This document shows, one piece after another, positions 18,527 to 28,623 of a stretch of DNA of 64,000 nucleotides (position 1 is its first letter; each line of letters starts with the position of its first letter). The notes under the pieces are model-generated. The model was not told where the DNA came from. It ran no database searches and was given only the letters and a program-made list of their open reading frames with translations. The position numbers and the translations under genes are program-made. Source of the DNA: Candidatus Binatia bacterium (GTDB lineage Bacteria; Desulfobacterota; Binatia; HRBIN30); assembly GCA_026004215.1 (NCBI GenBank), contig BPIR01000002.1, forward strand, positions 1,209,533-1,273,532, written 5' to 3'.

Positions 18527-18661
18527 GCGCGTGCGGGCCCCACAACTCGCGTGCGGGTCGAAGCGGAGTTCCGCTCCGGCGGGCACGCCTTGCGCCTCCA
18601 TGGTATAAACGGTGCGCCCGCCTGACGTACTCGGGCGGGCTGTCACCGTAGGAGGAGTAGC

Positions 18662-19474
18662 GTGGCACGGAATGGAATGACGTTCCTAGAGATGATGCGC
18701 CTGGAATCGCACGGGCCGGATACTTTCGTAGGTGCTGGCCCCAGCTATCCGTGGGGCGGCCTTTACGGCGGGCAAATCGTCGCCCAAGCCTTGCGTGCGG
18801 CCGCCCTCACCGTGGATCCCCGGTACCGAGTGCATTCGCTGCATGCCTACTTCATCCGCCGTGGAGATGCGGCGGAGCCGATTCGACTCGAGGTGCAACG
18901 CATCCGCGACGGACGCACGTTTGTCACTCGCCACGTGGTCGCGCGCCAGGCTGCCGGAGCCATTTTGAACCTTGCGGCCTCCTTTCACATCCCGGAAGAG
19001 GGAGTCGATATCCAAGTGGAACACATGCCCAGCGTCGCCTCACCGGAGAGCTTGCCGAAAGACACTTGGAGTCCCCTCATCGACCGTGCCTTTGTCGACG
19101 AGGCTCGAACGCGTGGAAGCATCACCGCGTGGATGCGACTCGCGGAATCGTTGCCAGACGATCCGACGTTGCACGCCTGCGCACTAGCGTATCTTTCGGA
19201 CGACTTGCCGACCGACGCGGTGATCAGCGTACATCCGGAGTATCGCGGCCGCGGGAGCGGCTATCGCACTTTTTGGTCCGCGAGTTTGGACCACGCCATT
19301 TGGTTTCACCGCCCCGTACAAGCCGACGCCTGGCATCTCCACGATTTTTCCTGCCGGGGTTTGATGGGCACGCGCGGCTTGTCCACCGGCGCGATCTTTG
19401 ACCGCGACGGGCGTCAAGTCGCCACGGTATCGCAAGAGGTCCTGGTGCGCTTGCACCGCGAGCGCGACTCTTGA
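18662..19474 (+). CDS. tesB: Acyl-CoA thioesterase II
   Basis: 270-residue double-hotdog thioesterase that hydrolyses medium to long acyl-CoA. The first hotdog shows GGLYGGQIVAQALRAA and VHSLHAYFIRRGD; the catalytic Asp lies in the second repeat at SLDHAIWFHRP. Family ends with RGLSTGAIFDRDGRQVATVSQEVLVR, here intact. The start is the GTG at 18662: the sequence TAGGAGGAGTAGC places a strong Shine-Dalgarno seven bases before it, and the first Met (residue 6) has no such site. Followed by a hairpin and a tRNA on the other strand. Confidence 0.93.
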   Translation: MARNGMTFLEMMRLESHGPDTFVGAGPSYPWGGLYGGQIVAQALRAAALTVDPRYRVHSLHAYFIRRGDAAEPIRLEVQRIRDGRTFVTRHVVARQAAGAILNLAASFHIPEEGVDIQVEHMPSVASPESLPKDTWSPLIDRAFVDEARTRGSITAWMRLAESLPDDPTLHACALAYLSDDLPTDAVISVHPEYRGRGSGYRTFWSASLDHAIWFHRPVQADAWHLHDFSCRGLMGTRGLSTGAIFDRDGRQVATVSQEVLVRLHRERDS

Positions 19475-19477
19475 ATG

Positions 19478-19521
19478 AAAAGACTGTGCCCGCCTTCCCT
19501 TCTCGAAGGGGAGGGCGGGCA
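19478..19521 (-). terminator. Terminator-like hairpin downstream of tRNA-Gly
   Basis: A 13-bp stem (19487-19499 with 19509-19521, one G-U pair) with a 9-nt loop. Read on the minus strand it is followed by TCTTTT, so it fits factor-independent termination of the tRNA transcript; on the plus strand no T-run follows tesB. It lies 11 bp beyond the tRNA 3' end. Confidence 0.5.
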
Positions 19522-19531
19522 CCCGAGGCAG

Positions 19532-19603
<72 letters not shown>

Positions 19604-19627
19604 AAAGAGCCGCAAAAGGTTGATTAC

Positions 19628-19656
19628 CGGTTACGGAATTTCCCCAAGTGTGTCAA
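19628..19656 (-). promoter_or_regulatory. Possible promoter of tRNA-Gly
   Basis: On the minus strand a perfect TTGACA (-35, at 19651-19656) is followed after 17 bp by TAACCG (weak -10, at 19628-19633), about 25 bp before the tRNA 5' end. Spacing is ideal, the -10 match is poor. Confidence 0.35.
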
Positions 19657-19801
19657 CAAGCCGAGCGCGCAGCGTACGGCCCGGGCTGCCGCCACAACCC
19701 CGAGGCGGCTTCCGCCGGTCTTTACAGGTGCGCACCACCGCGCACCGTCTCGCGCGCAACGCAAGGGTCGGCCCAATCGCTCCGGATTTTCCCCGGGGCT
19801 C

Positions 19802-20296
19802 TCAACGGCCCGCAGCCAGAATGCGCTCGATTGTCTCGATGACCTCTTCGGACACTGGAGCTGTCGCCGGGGCAAAGCGGGCCGCGACGTGTCCTTCGCG
19901 GTCGACTAGAAACTTCGCGAAGTTCCACTGGATGTCGCCCGGACCATCCGGCTGGGTCGGTTGTCGTGTGAGAAACGCATACAGGGGGTGGCGGTTCGGC
20001 CCGTTCACTTCGATTTTTGCGAACAGCGGGAACGTGACTCCGTAGCGGGTCTCGCAGAAACTGCGGATCTCGTCTTCCGTGCCTGGCTCCTGGCCGCCGA
20101 ACTGGTTGCACGGAAATCCGAGTACCTCGAAGCCGCGGTCGCGATAGTGCTCGTAAAGCTCTTGCAGGCCGCGGTATTGTGGTGTGAGGCCACACTGCGA
20201 GGCCACGTTCACGATGAGCAGCACTTTGCCCGCAAAGTCTCCCAAGCTTTTTTCTCGGCCATCGATCGTTAGCGCCGAAAACTGATGTATACTCAT
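19802..20296 (-). CDS. Glutathione/thioredoxin peroxidase (Cys type)
   Basis: 164-residue peroxidase that reduces hydroperoxides with a thiol donor. The catalytic tetrad of the family is visible: Cys in VASQCGLTPQY, Gln in FPCNQFGGQEPG, and Trp-Asn in IQWNFAKFLV. The active residue is Cys, with no in-frame TGA, so it is not a selenoenzyme. FPCNQFG contains the extra Cys used by thioredoxin-dependent members. The ATG at 20296 gives MSIHQFSALTIDGREKSL, a normal start; the longer upstream frame overlaps the ABC gene. It is divergent from the ABC exporter with 91 bp between starts. Confidence 0.93.
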   Translation of the reverse strand: MSIHQFSALTIDGREKSLGDFAGKVLLIVNVASQCGLTPQYRGLQELYEHYRDRGFEVLGFPCNQFGGQEPGTEDEIRSFCETRYGVTFPLFAKIEVNGPNRHPLYAFLTRQPTQPDGPGDIQWNFAKFLVDREGHVAARFAPATAPVSEEVIETIERILAAGR

Positions 20297-20387
20297 GCGC
20301 CTAGCTTGCGCGCGAGAGTCGAGGATTGCAAGCGTTCGACGTCTGGATCTTGCGCCGAGCAACAGGTCTCGTACGGTAAAGCACGGC

Positions 20388-21307
<920 letters not shown>

Positions 21308-21311
<4 letters not shown>

Positions 21312-22075
21312 ACGTTTCGCTGCGCTACGCGCTCGCTGTGTGGCATCGCAATCTTTCCATGTACCGGCGCACTTGGAAGTGGAATATCTTGCCGAACTTC
21401 TTCGAGCCGGTTTTTTACTTGCTGGCCATCGGTATCGGGCTGGGTGCGTACGTGCAGGAAATGGGAGGCCTTCCCTACGCGGCATTCCTCGCTCCCGGGC
21501 TGGTGTGCGTGGCCGCCATGAATGGCGCGAGCTTCGAGGTCACGTACAATATCTTTGTGCGCATGCACTTCGAGAAGACGTACGACGCTATGCTCACCAC
21601 TCCGGTGCAACCGGACGACGTTCTGGCCGGCGAGGTGCTGTGGGCAATCACTCGGGCCACGATTTATGGCGGCTGCTTTTATCTTGTCACGGCGGCCTGG
21701 GGTCTGGTGCCGTGGCAGGCAGCGCCGTGGGCACTATTCGTGATTTTCCTCTCCGGCTTGTTGTTTGCCGCCGTCGGGTTGGTTTTCTCCTTGCAAATTG
21801 TCACCATCGACTTGTTTAGCTTTTACTTCACGTTGTTCCTGACGCCGCTATTTTTGTTTTCGGACGTCTTCTTTCCGTTAGCTGAGCGGCTGTCCGGCTT
21901 TTGGCTTTGGGTCGCTGAAGCGTTGCCTTTGCTCCACCCGGTACGTCTGGCTCGTCTGGGATTTGCCGGCCATTGGAGCGCCATCATGTTGTGGGATGTG
22001 GCGTACATTGCCGGCGTTTCGGTGCTGCTCCTCACCATCTGTCACTACAGTATCCACCGGCGCCTGACCGCCTGA
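21308..22075 (+). CDS. ABC-2 type transporter permease (NodJ-like)
   Basis: 255-residue inner-membrane protein with about six hydrophobic segments, first at FFEPVFYLLAIGIGLG. The conserved middle region GASFEVTYNIFVRMHFEKTYDAML and the end SDVFFPLAERLSGFW...LPLLHPVRLARLGF match the NodJ/DrrB-type ABC-2 permeases that export lipo-oligosaccharides or drugs. It pairs with the ATPase by an ATGA overlap. No other component is adjacent. Confidence 0.87.
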
Positions 22076-22167
22076 ATGGCTTCTCCGCGGTCACGCCGGA
22101 AGATCGTCACGAGGGAACGCGACGAGAGCGTGGCGATAAAAAAACTGCCCTCGAAGAAGGATAGATC

Positions 22168-24789
22168 TCAAGGAGCGAGTAATTTTCGGGCAGCGATTTC
22201 ACCCACGAAGGCGAACATGGCGAGCGGGAGCAAAACCCAGTCCAAGGCTTTCGCCTCGCTGCGTTGACCGGTCGCTGTCCGGGCGCATAACTCATGAGGC
22301 GCGGGGTCCACACGGCCGCCCGTTTCCCGCGCGAGTGCTTCGAGCAAGGCTCGATTGGGCGCCCTCGCCTGCGCCTTTGAATCCGAATCTTCGCGGGGGA
22401 AGTACAAAACGAAACGCCGCTCTTCGAGCCCGCGCCCTCCAAAGCGCACCAGCAAGGTCAGTTCGCCCCGCTCGCCCGCTCGAGCGGCCACCTGGGCCAC
22501 GAGCTTGTGCTCGGGGCCCAAGCGGAATTTCAGCTCTCGGATCTGACCTTCCACCTCCAATCGGCCGAGTACCTCCTCGGGTACCGCTTCGCCCAAGCTT
22601 TCCAGCGAAACACTCCACAACTCCCGCCCCACGGGTTGCACTGCCACAGCCAGGTCGCGGGGAGAACTTTCTCGCAGGCTCCAGCGCAGCAATTTCGACC
22701 AAAACTGGGCACTATCCGGCCAGGCAAGCCACGGTTCGGCTCCCTCGCTCCAGCTCGAGGTGAACACGACCACCCGCCCTGCCCCGTAGTTCCACGCAGC
22801 CAAGAGCGGGTCGGTCCGCTCGCCTTGCATCACCCGCAACAGCACTTCCGCACCCGGTTTGGCCCGCGTGTACGCGTACCCTTGCAAAGGCGGCGCCTCG
22901 TCCCAGGCAATTCGTTCGAGTACTTGGCTGCGTTGCCCAGGGCGCACCCGGAAGGCTGCCCCGCCGCGTGGAGATGTCGCAACGGCGCGGCTGGTGTCTT
23001 GCAGTAAAAGCTGCGGCAGCTCGCTGGCGTCACGCACGTGGTAAAAGTGACCACCGGTGCGCGCGGAAATAGACTGCAAGAACTCCAAATTCACCGTATC
23101 GTCGCCAATACGAATGGTGGTCACGGTCACAGCGCTCGCCTCCAGAGCCCGCAGCAAAGGCTCGTGTTCTTCGGCGGAGCGATTCGTGTCGCCATCGGTG
23201 AGGAGAATGACGTGCCCGCGCCGCGCGCCACTGCGGGTCAGTTCTGCGTGCGCACGCTTCAGAGCATCGTAGAAATCGGTTCCCCCGCCGGGTTGTAACC
23301 GTGCGATGTTGTGTTCCAGCAACCCGCGATTTTCGGCCAAAGGTGCAAACGGCGCGACCTCGTACATTTGCGAGTCGAAGGCGAGCACGCCGACCGAGTC
23401 GGAGTCACGCAACTCGCGGATCAAGGCGAGGGCGGCACGGCGCGCGTAAGCGAGCTTCGATTCATCCTCGCTGCGCTGCATGCGGTTGTGAATGTGGTAT
23501 CCCATGCTGTTCGACCGATCGACGAGCAAAAACAAGGCAAGCGGCTCGCGCTCCGGACGCGGCGGCCGTCGCGGTTCGAAGGTCACCGGCAGCAAATCCG
23601 CCAATCGGCTGGCTCGCAGGCCGGCGTCGCCGAACGTGCTTTCGCCACCCGCGACCAGAAGACTACCTCCATGTTCCACGTATCGCTGCACGCCGGCCCA
23701 AATCTCGCCCGGCACCTTGCTGGCCGGCTCCTCCCAAATCACGGCGTGAAAACCATCCCAATCGACCCGTTCCGAGCGGAGTGTTTCCGGCGGCAGCACA
23801 ACGAGCTCGAAGTGCTGCGATCGCGCCGCCGCCAGCAAGGGCGAGTGCGTGCGGCGTGTCACGAACAAAAGGCGAGGCGTCGACGTGAGTGACAGAGAAG
23901 CGCTGCGAATTACAGGAGTAGCGAAGTACCCCCCGCCCTGAGGTTGCACTTCTATCCGCAAGAAGTGGGCACCGGGCTCGGCCCCTTGCCATTGAGCGGC
24001 AAACGGCGTGATCCCGGGATGCAAGTGGATCGTTTGCGCTTCCACCAACCGGTCGTCTGCCCAAAGACGGACTAAAGCCGGTTGCTCGGAGCCCCTGTGG
24101 TCCACCAGCGCCCGAACGGGGACGAGTGTGTTTGCTGGTGCGACTCGTGGAACCATCCACTGCGCGACCTGCGTGAGCGCTTCGGTGGTGCGCGGCGGAA
24201 CCGCTGCGTAAACGGGCACCCCCATCGCGCGGAGCGTGGGTGCGAGACTCAAGGCGTCTCCCTGGGTTTCGTGACCGTCGCTCAATACCACCAGCCGCCG
24301 CTCACCGTCCGCGGGCAAGAGGGCAAGTGCACTGTCGAGCGCGGCCGCCAGATTCGTGCCCTCCGGCATGGCTGCCTCGGGTAGGGCACCCGCGAGCGGG
24401 CTCGGCTGCGGCCACCGCGCGATCCGCGGCTGCCCGGCAAACACGACAATTCCAAGTCGATCCGTGGGGCCGCGGTGGCGATCCAATTCCCGAAGGAAGC
24501 GGTCTTGCCAAACTCGGCTGTCTGCCTGCACGCTCAAAGAGCGGTCTACCAGCGCGACGAGGGTCAGCGGCTGTTCGGGCAGCGGCACGCGAAGGTGGAG
24601 TCCCGCCAGCACAGCCACCCCGGCACACCAAGCGAGGCAGCGCAGCGTCACGAGCAGGTACGGCCAGCGCGCCGGCGAGCGACCCCAGTACACGAACAAG
24701 ACTACGGCCACCAGTGCGACCAGCCAAGCCGGATGGCGCACCGCGAAACTCACCTCCGTCAAGCGCGACCAAATGTACGCCCACGTCAT
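22168..24789 (-). CDS. Large VWA-domain membrane protein
   Basis: 873 residues, with transmembrane segments at the N-terminus (about 18-34 and a second near 50) and one close to the C-terminus. A first VWA-like unit (LVALVDRSLSVQADS; LVVLSDGHETQ) is followed by a glutamine-amidotransferase-like region (VIWEEPASKVPGEI; GGSLLVAGGESTFGD), then a second, better preserved VWA domain: LFLLVDRSNSMGYH (MIDAS DRSNS), GGGTDFYDAL and LTDGDTN. This layout recurs in MoxR/Bat-type clusters and is of unknown function, likely periplasm-facing. ATG at 24789 overlaps the upstream gene (ATGA). Confidence 0.8.
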   Translation of the reverse strand: MTWAYIWSRLTEVSFAVRHPAWLVALVAVVLFVYWGRSPARWPYLLVTLRCLAWCAGVAVLAGLHLRVPLPEQPLTLVALVDRSLSVQADSRVWQDRFLRELDRHRGPTDRLGIVVFAGQPRIARWPQPSPLAGALPEAAMPEGTNLAAALDSALALLPADGERRLVVLSDGHETQGDALSLAPTLRAMGVPVYAAVPPRTTEALTQVAQWMVPRVAPANTLVPVRALVDHRGSEQPALVRLWADDRLVEAQTIHLHPGITPFAAQWQGAEPGAHFLRIEVQPQGGGYFATPVIRSASLSLTSTPRLLFVTRRTHSPLLAAARSQHFELVVLPPETLRSERVDWDGFHAVIWEEPASKVPGEIWAGVQRYVEHGGSLLVAGGESTFGDAGLRASRLADLLPVTFEPRRPPRPEREPLALFLLVDRSNSMGYHIHNRMQRSEDESKLAYARRAALALIRELRDSDSVGVLAFDSQMYEVAPFAPLAENRGLLEHNIARLQPGGGTDFYDALKRAHAELTRSGARRGHVILLTDGDTNRSAEEHEPLLRALEASAVTVTTIRIGDDTVNLEFLQSISARTGGHFYHVRDASELPQLLLQDTSRAVATSPRGGAAFRVRPGQRSQVLERIAWDEAPPLQGYAYTRAKPGAEVLLRVMQGERTDPLLAAWNYGAGRVVVFTSSWSEGAEPWLAWPDSAQFWSKLLRWSLRESSPRDLAVAVQPVGRELWSVSLESLGEAVPEEVLGRLEVEGQIRELKFRLGPEHKLVAQVAARAGERGELTLLVRFGGRGLEERRFVLYFPREDSDSKAQARAPNRALLEALARETGGRVDPAPHELCARTATGQRSEAKALDWVLLPLAMFAFVGEIAARKLLAP

Positions 24790-26606
24790 CCTGCGGGCCT
24801 CGTTTGCCGGCGGCTCGCCAACCAAGCTTCTAGCAACAACAACCCGAGAGCGGCCGCAAGCACCGCATCGTTCCAAGGTATCCGGATGACCGTTTCTTCG
24901 GGGGGCGATCCGGGCGCGATGACTCCGATCCGGGGTGGTCTCGGCGCGATGTTGCTCTCGCGCGGATCGAGTGCCGAGACGTAGAAAGCGACGTCACCGT
25001 GCGCGCTACGCACCTCGTACCGCCCACGCCAGTGCGGCACAAATGAGCTGACTCCAGGAGGGAGAACGTACTCTTGCCCGTTCGGAAGCACCACTGTCGC
25101 CCGCGTCGGACCGGGCACGGGAAACGGCCTGCCTGCAGGCCACGCGCCGCCCGCGGGCAGGCGGGGATGCAGCCAAGCCAGACTCTCTAGAAAAAACACA
25201 GAAAGCGAAAAGCCCTCGGTACTCAAGATGTTTTCGCGAGTGAGATCAAAACCGAGCCACACTTGCCGCGCCGGCTGCTCTCGCCACCAGGCGATGACGT
25301 CGGTGGCTGGATCCAGCCGACCCCAAAGCAGCGGGCGGGCGCCCTCGGGTGGCTCGCTCCGGCGCGCCGAGTGCAGAGGCAGAGGAAAGGAGGGATTCCA
25401 GCTCGCAAAGATTGGCTGCTGGCCATCCCACGCCAGCACCGGAACGTCGCGGTACACCGGACCAACCGGCCCGCTCCCCGTAGGAGGCGGATCCATGACA
25501 ACGGCGGGGGTAGCCAGATCCTGCGGGGGGCGCACGCGGTGAAATACGTAAACATCCGTGGGCTCGGAGCCTGACGCACAACTGCGCCCGGCCAGGCGCA
25601 ACCGACCCCACGCAGCCGCCAATTTTTGAAGATCGGCCCACTGGTCCATTTGCGCCGATACCCAACAGACCCGCAACGGGTCGGGATCGGTGAGCCGAAC
25701 TTGCGCGTGGTTGTCCGTCGTCAAGAAGTCGTCGCTGACGATGTCGATGGTGAGCCGGCCCGGGCCTGCCACCTGCTCGATGGCAAGAGCCTGATGGTCC
25801 CGCGGGCGCAACGTAAAGCCTTGCCGCAACAGCGCGCGGCCTTCCCACTCGACGATCAACAGCCCGTGTTCCACCTGGTCGCCATAATTGCGCACCTGCA
25901 CGACAATCTTTGCTTCTCCGGCCCGTTGCCAAGGACGCTGCGCCACCTCCACGCTCTCGATGCCGACGTTGCGGTTTCCAGAACCCACCGCAAACAAAGA
26001 GGCACCCTCGAAAAGAGCAGTCGGGACGTCGTCTTCGGCAAAATCGCTGAACACGGCCACACGCGCCTTCGGTTCGCTCTCGCTCGCCAGCGACTGCGCC
26101 AGAGACAGGCCTGGAGCGAGACTCCCGCCACTGTCGTACGGCTCCAGTGCGGCGATCCTGGCCCGCAACTGCGCGATCTCCGCCGAAAATGGCGCGAGAA
26201 CCTCGGCTTGCTCGCCCACTGCGATCAACGCTGCCAGATCTCCGGGTCGCAGGCGGTCGAGATAGTCCATCGCTTGGATTTTGGCGAGCTCGAAGCGGCT
26301 CGGCTGGACGTCACGCGCTTGCATGCTCGCAGTACGATCCACCACGAGCACGTGTCGTTGCGGCTGCGGCGGCGCCTGACGTTCCGAGTAAGGTTTCGCC
26401 AGCGCTGCCACCAAGGCGACCAAGGCCAGCAACTGCAGGAGCCAGAGAAGGTCCCACCGTGGGCGGCGGGGCGGTGGGGGCACTTGCGGCCACAAAAACA
26501 AGGCCGGCACCACCCGAATACGTTGTGCGGGCGGGCGCCAGTACAGGTACAGCAGAATTGCGGCCAAGCTTACGAAGATCCAAGCGAGCGGTTCCGCGAA
26601 ACCCAT
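24786..26606 (-). CDS. BatA-like membrane protein with VWA domain
   Basis: 606 residues. The N-terminal segment (MGFAEPLAWIFVSLAAILLYLYW, then PALFLW and LLWLLQLLALVALVAAL) is the aerotolerance-regulator N-terminal type, with two membrane helices. A VWA domain follows with HVLVVDRTASMQARD and a less preserved rest (VAVFSDFAEDDVP), and a beta-rich C-terminal half ends in a last transmembrane helix (AVLAAALGLLLLEAWLA). The ATG at 26606 is chosen because the upstream extension has no matching signal; it begins 23 bp after the DUF58 gene. Fourth gene of the five-gene operon. Confidence 0.8.
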   Translation of the reverse strand: MGFAEPLAWIFVSLAAILLYLYWRPPAQRIRVVPALFLWPQVPPPPRRPRWDLLWLLQLLALVALVAALAKPYSERQAPPQPQRHVLVVDRTASMQARDVQPSRFELAKIQAMDYLDRLRPGDLAALIAVGEQAEVLAPFSAEIAQLRARIAALEPYDSGGSLAPGLSLAQSLASESEPKARVAVFSDFAEDDVPTALFEGASLFAVGSGNRNVGIESVEVAQRPWQRAGEAKIVVQVRNYGDQVEHGLLIVEWEGRALLRQGFTLRPRDHQALAIEQVAGPGRLTIDIVSDDFLTTDNHAQVRLTDPDPLRVCWVSAQMDQWADLQKLAAAWGRLRLAGRSCASGSEPTDVYVFHRVRPPQDLATPAVVMDPPPTGSGPVGPVYRDVPVLAWDGQQPIFASWNPSFPLPLHSARRSEPPEGARPLLWGRLDPATDVIAWWREQPARQVWLGFDLTRENILSTEGFSLSVFFLESLAWLHPRLPAGGAWPAGRPFPVPGPTRATVVLPNGQEYVLPPGVSSFVPHWRGRYEVRSAHGDVAFYVSALDPRESNIAPRPPRIGVIAPGSPPEETVIRIPWNDAVLAAALGLLLLEAWLASRRQTRPAG

Positions 26607-26629
26607 GGTGCCAATCGCCCCGATCGAGA

Positions 26630-27595
26630 CTATCCCAGCACGCCTGCCTGGACCAAAGCCTCGAACAATGCCGCTTCCAGTCCGGCTTCGGGATCCACGA
26701 GCGCGTACACGAAGCCACGCTCCCGGCAAGCGTCTTGCAGTGTTTCTTGGTGGCGGAGGATTGCAGCGCGATACGCAAAACGTGTGGCTTCGTTCCACGC
26801 CAGCGTTCGTTCCTCGCCTGTTTCCGCATCGCGCGCGGTGATCCAGCCCGGACGCCAATCGAGATCGCGATGGCTTTGCGGTAGCAAGTGCACCGCCACC
26901 ACCTGCAAGCGGCGCGCGGCCAGCAATGCGAGCGCGCGCAGCGCGTGCTCCACCGGGCAGTAAAAATCGGATAGAACGAAGGCGACTCCGGGGAGCAGGG
27001 GTCCGGCAAGAAAATCGGCGCAACTGGAAATCAAGTCCACCCGGCCCTGTGCTCGTGCGGCCAACAAGAATCGTTGTGCGTCCAAGCCCTGTGCACGCTG
27101 CCGCCACAGGGGAGAGCGACGGCAATATGGACCCGTTCCCGCCAGCAGGGCAAAACCCACCGGCTCGTGCCGCCGCAAACTCACGTAAGCGAGTGCCCAT
27201 GCGAGCTGGCGGGCAAAGTCAAAAACATCCCTCGCCCCGTAGGCGACCGCCATCGACGCGGAGGTATCCACGAGCAAGTAGGTTGCGCTCTCGCGTTCCG
27301 CCCGAAAGGTGCGAACGAGCCATTCATTCGTGCGAGCCAGGGCGTTCCAGTCGACCCGCCGCCAATCCTCTCCTGGCGTATACGGCCGGAAGCCGTCCAC
27401 TTCGAACCCGTGTGTCGCAGGAAGCCCACGGGCACGCACCATGCCGTCCCGCAGGGCCGTGGGCCGAGGCACGATGCAGCGCAAGCGATCGAGCTGGCGT
27501 AGAAGTCCGGGTTCGAAAACGAGTGGGTCCCGCTTGGCCGTGTTGTCGCCTTCCCGCATTCGGACTCGCCACCGGCCAAGCATGGATCGCGTCAC
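26630..27595 (-). CDS. DUF58 domain protein
   Basis: 321 residues. DUF58 signature GFEVDGFRPYTPGEDWRRVDWNALARTNEWLVRTF is intact, followed by a VWA-like unit with LLVDTSASM. DUF58 proteins nearly always accompany MoxR ATPases and are thought to be their client or substrate adaptor. The ATG overlaps the MoxR stop by ATGA. Cytoplasmic, no membrane segment seen. Confidence 0.9.
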   Translation of the reverse strand: MTRSMLGRWRVRMREGDNTAKRDPLVFEPGLLRQLDRLRCIVPRPTALRDGMVRARGLPATHGFEVDGFRPYTPGEDWRRVDWNALARTNEWLVRTFRAERESATYLLVDTSASMAVAYGARDVFDFARQLAWALAYVSLRRHEPVGFALLAGTGPYCRRSPLWRQRAQGLDAQRFLLAARAQGRVDLISSCADFLAGPLLPGVAFVLSDFYCPVEHALRALALLAARRLQVVAVHLLPQSHRDLDWRPGWITARDAETGEERTLAWNEATRFAYRAAILRHQETLQDACRERGFVYALVDPEAGLEAALFEALVQAGVLG

Positions 27596-28623
27596 GACCT
27601 GAGCTTCCGGGCCCGGGCCACAATATTTTCCACGAGGCGCCCTGCCTCGATTCCCTCGGCCAGAGCGGCGAAGTTCATCACCAGGCGATGGCTCAACGCA
27701 GGTACGGCCACAGCGTCTACGTCGTCGTACGTCACATGCACGCGGCCGTCCAACAGCGCGCGCACTTTCGCACCGAGGAGGAGCGCTTGGCCTCCACGCG
27801 GGCTGGCCCCAAAGCTCACGTAGCGATTGACGTGTTCATCGGGGGCGAGAGGGGCTTCGCCTGCAGGGACGAATTTCGAACCGGCGGGCACCGTGGCTCG
27901 CACCAGCGCAGCGGCGTAGGCTTCGATGGGCGGTGCCGCCATGACTTGGCGGACCAATGCGCGTAGCCGCTCGATTTCCTCGGCTGCGGTGGCTGCGTCG
28001 AACAGTGGGGCGAGATGCGCTTCGCTGTCGCCGGTCGTGCGGGAGAGAATGAGCCGTAGATCGTCGTGCGAAGGATAACGCAGGACGACCTTGAACAAAA
28101 AACGATCGAGCTGAGCTTCTGGAAGTGGATACGTGCCTTCCATTTCGATCGGGTTGAGGGTGGCCAAAACGAAGAACGGGCGGGGCAACGGATACGATTG
28201 CCCGCCTACGGTCACCTGAAGCTCCGCCATGGCTTCCAGCAATGCCGATTGCGTTTTCGGTGTGGCTCGATTGATCTCGTCGGCCAACAAGACGTGGGTA
28301 AACAAGGGACCGGGCTCGAAACGAAAGTGCCGGCGCCCATCCTCATCCACCAAGATCCGCGTGCCGGTAATATCCGCGGGCATCAAGTCAATGGTGAACT
28401 GCACGCGAGCGAAACTGAGGTTCAACAGTTCTCCGAGGCAGCGCACGATCAGCGTTTTGCCCGTTCCCGGCAGTCCTTCGATCAGTACGTGACCTCCGGC
28501 AAAAAACGCAGTCAGAATCAAATCGAGCTGCTCTTCGTAACCAACGATCGCACGCGCGAGTTCCGAGCGCATGCGGCGGAAGGTATGCACGAACGACTGC
28601 ACCTGCTGGTTCGGCGTTTTCAT
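27592..28623 (-). CDS. MoxR-type AAA+ ATPase
   Basis: 343-residue MoxR ATPase, a chaperone-like AAA+ protein. Walker A EGLPGTGKTL, Walker B VLLADEINRA, sensor region LATLNPIEMEGTYPLPEAQLDRF, and the C-terminal AAA lid part with GASPRGGQALLLGAKVRALL are all present. MoxR family members assemble or regulate membrane and metal-enzyme complexes together with DUF58 and VWA proteins, as encoded just downstream. Overlaps on both sides are ATGA. Confidence 0.95.
   Translation of the reverse strand: MKTPNQQVQSFVHTFRRMRSELARAIVGYEEQLDLILTAFFAGGHVLIEGLPGTGKTLIVRCLGELLNLSFARVQFTIDLMPADITGTRILVDEDGRRHFRFEPGPLFTHVLLADEINRATPKTQSALLEAMAELQVTVGGQSYPLPRPFFVLATLNPIEMEGTYPLPEAQLDRFLFKVVLRYPSHDDLRLILSRTTGDSEAHLAPLFDAATAAEEIERLRALVRQVMAAPPIEAYAAALVRATVPAGSKFVPAGEAPLAPDEHVNRYVSFGASPRGGQALLLGAKVRALLDGRVHVTYDDVDAVAVPALSHRLVMNFAALAEGIEAGRLVENIVARARKLRS

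Noticed and set aside
19802..20296. Selenocysteine glutathione peroxidase
   Set aside because: The catalytic position is a Cys codon and no in-frame TGA is present.
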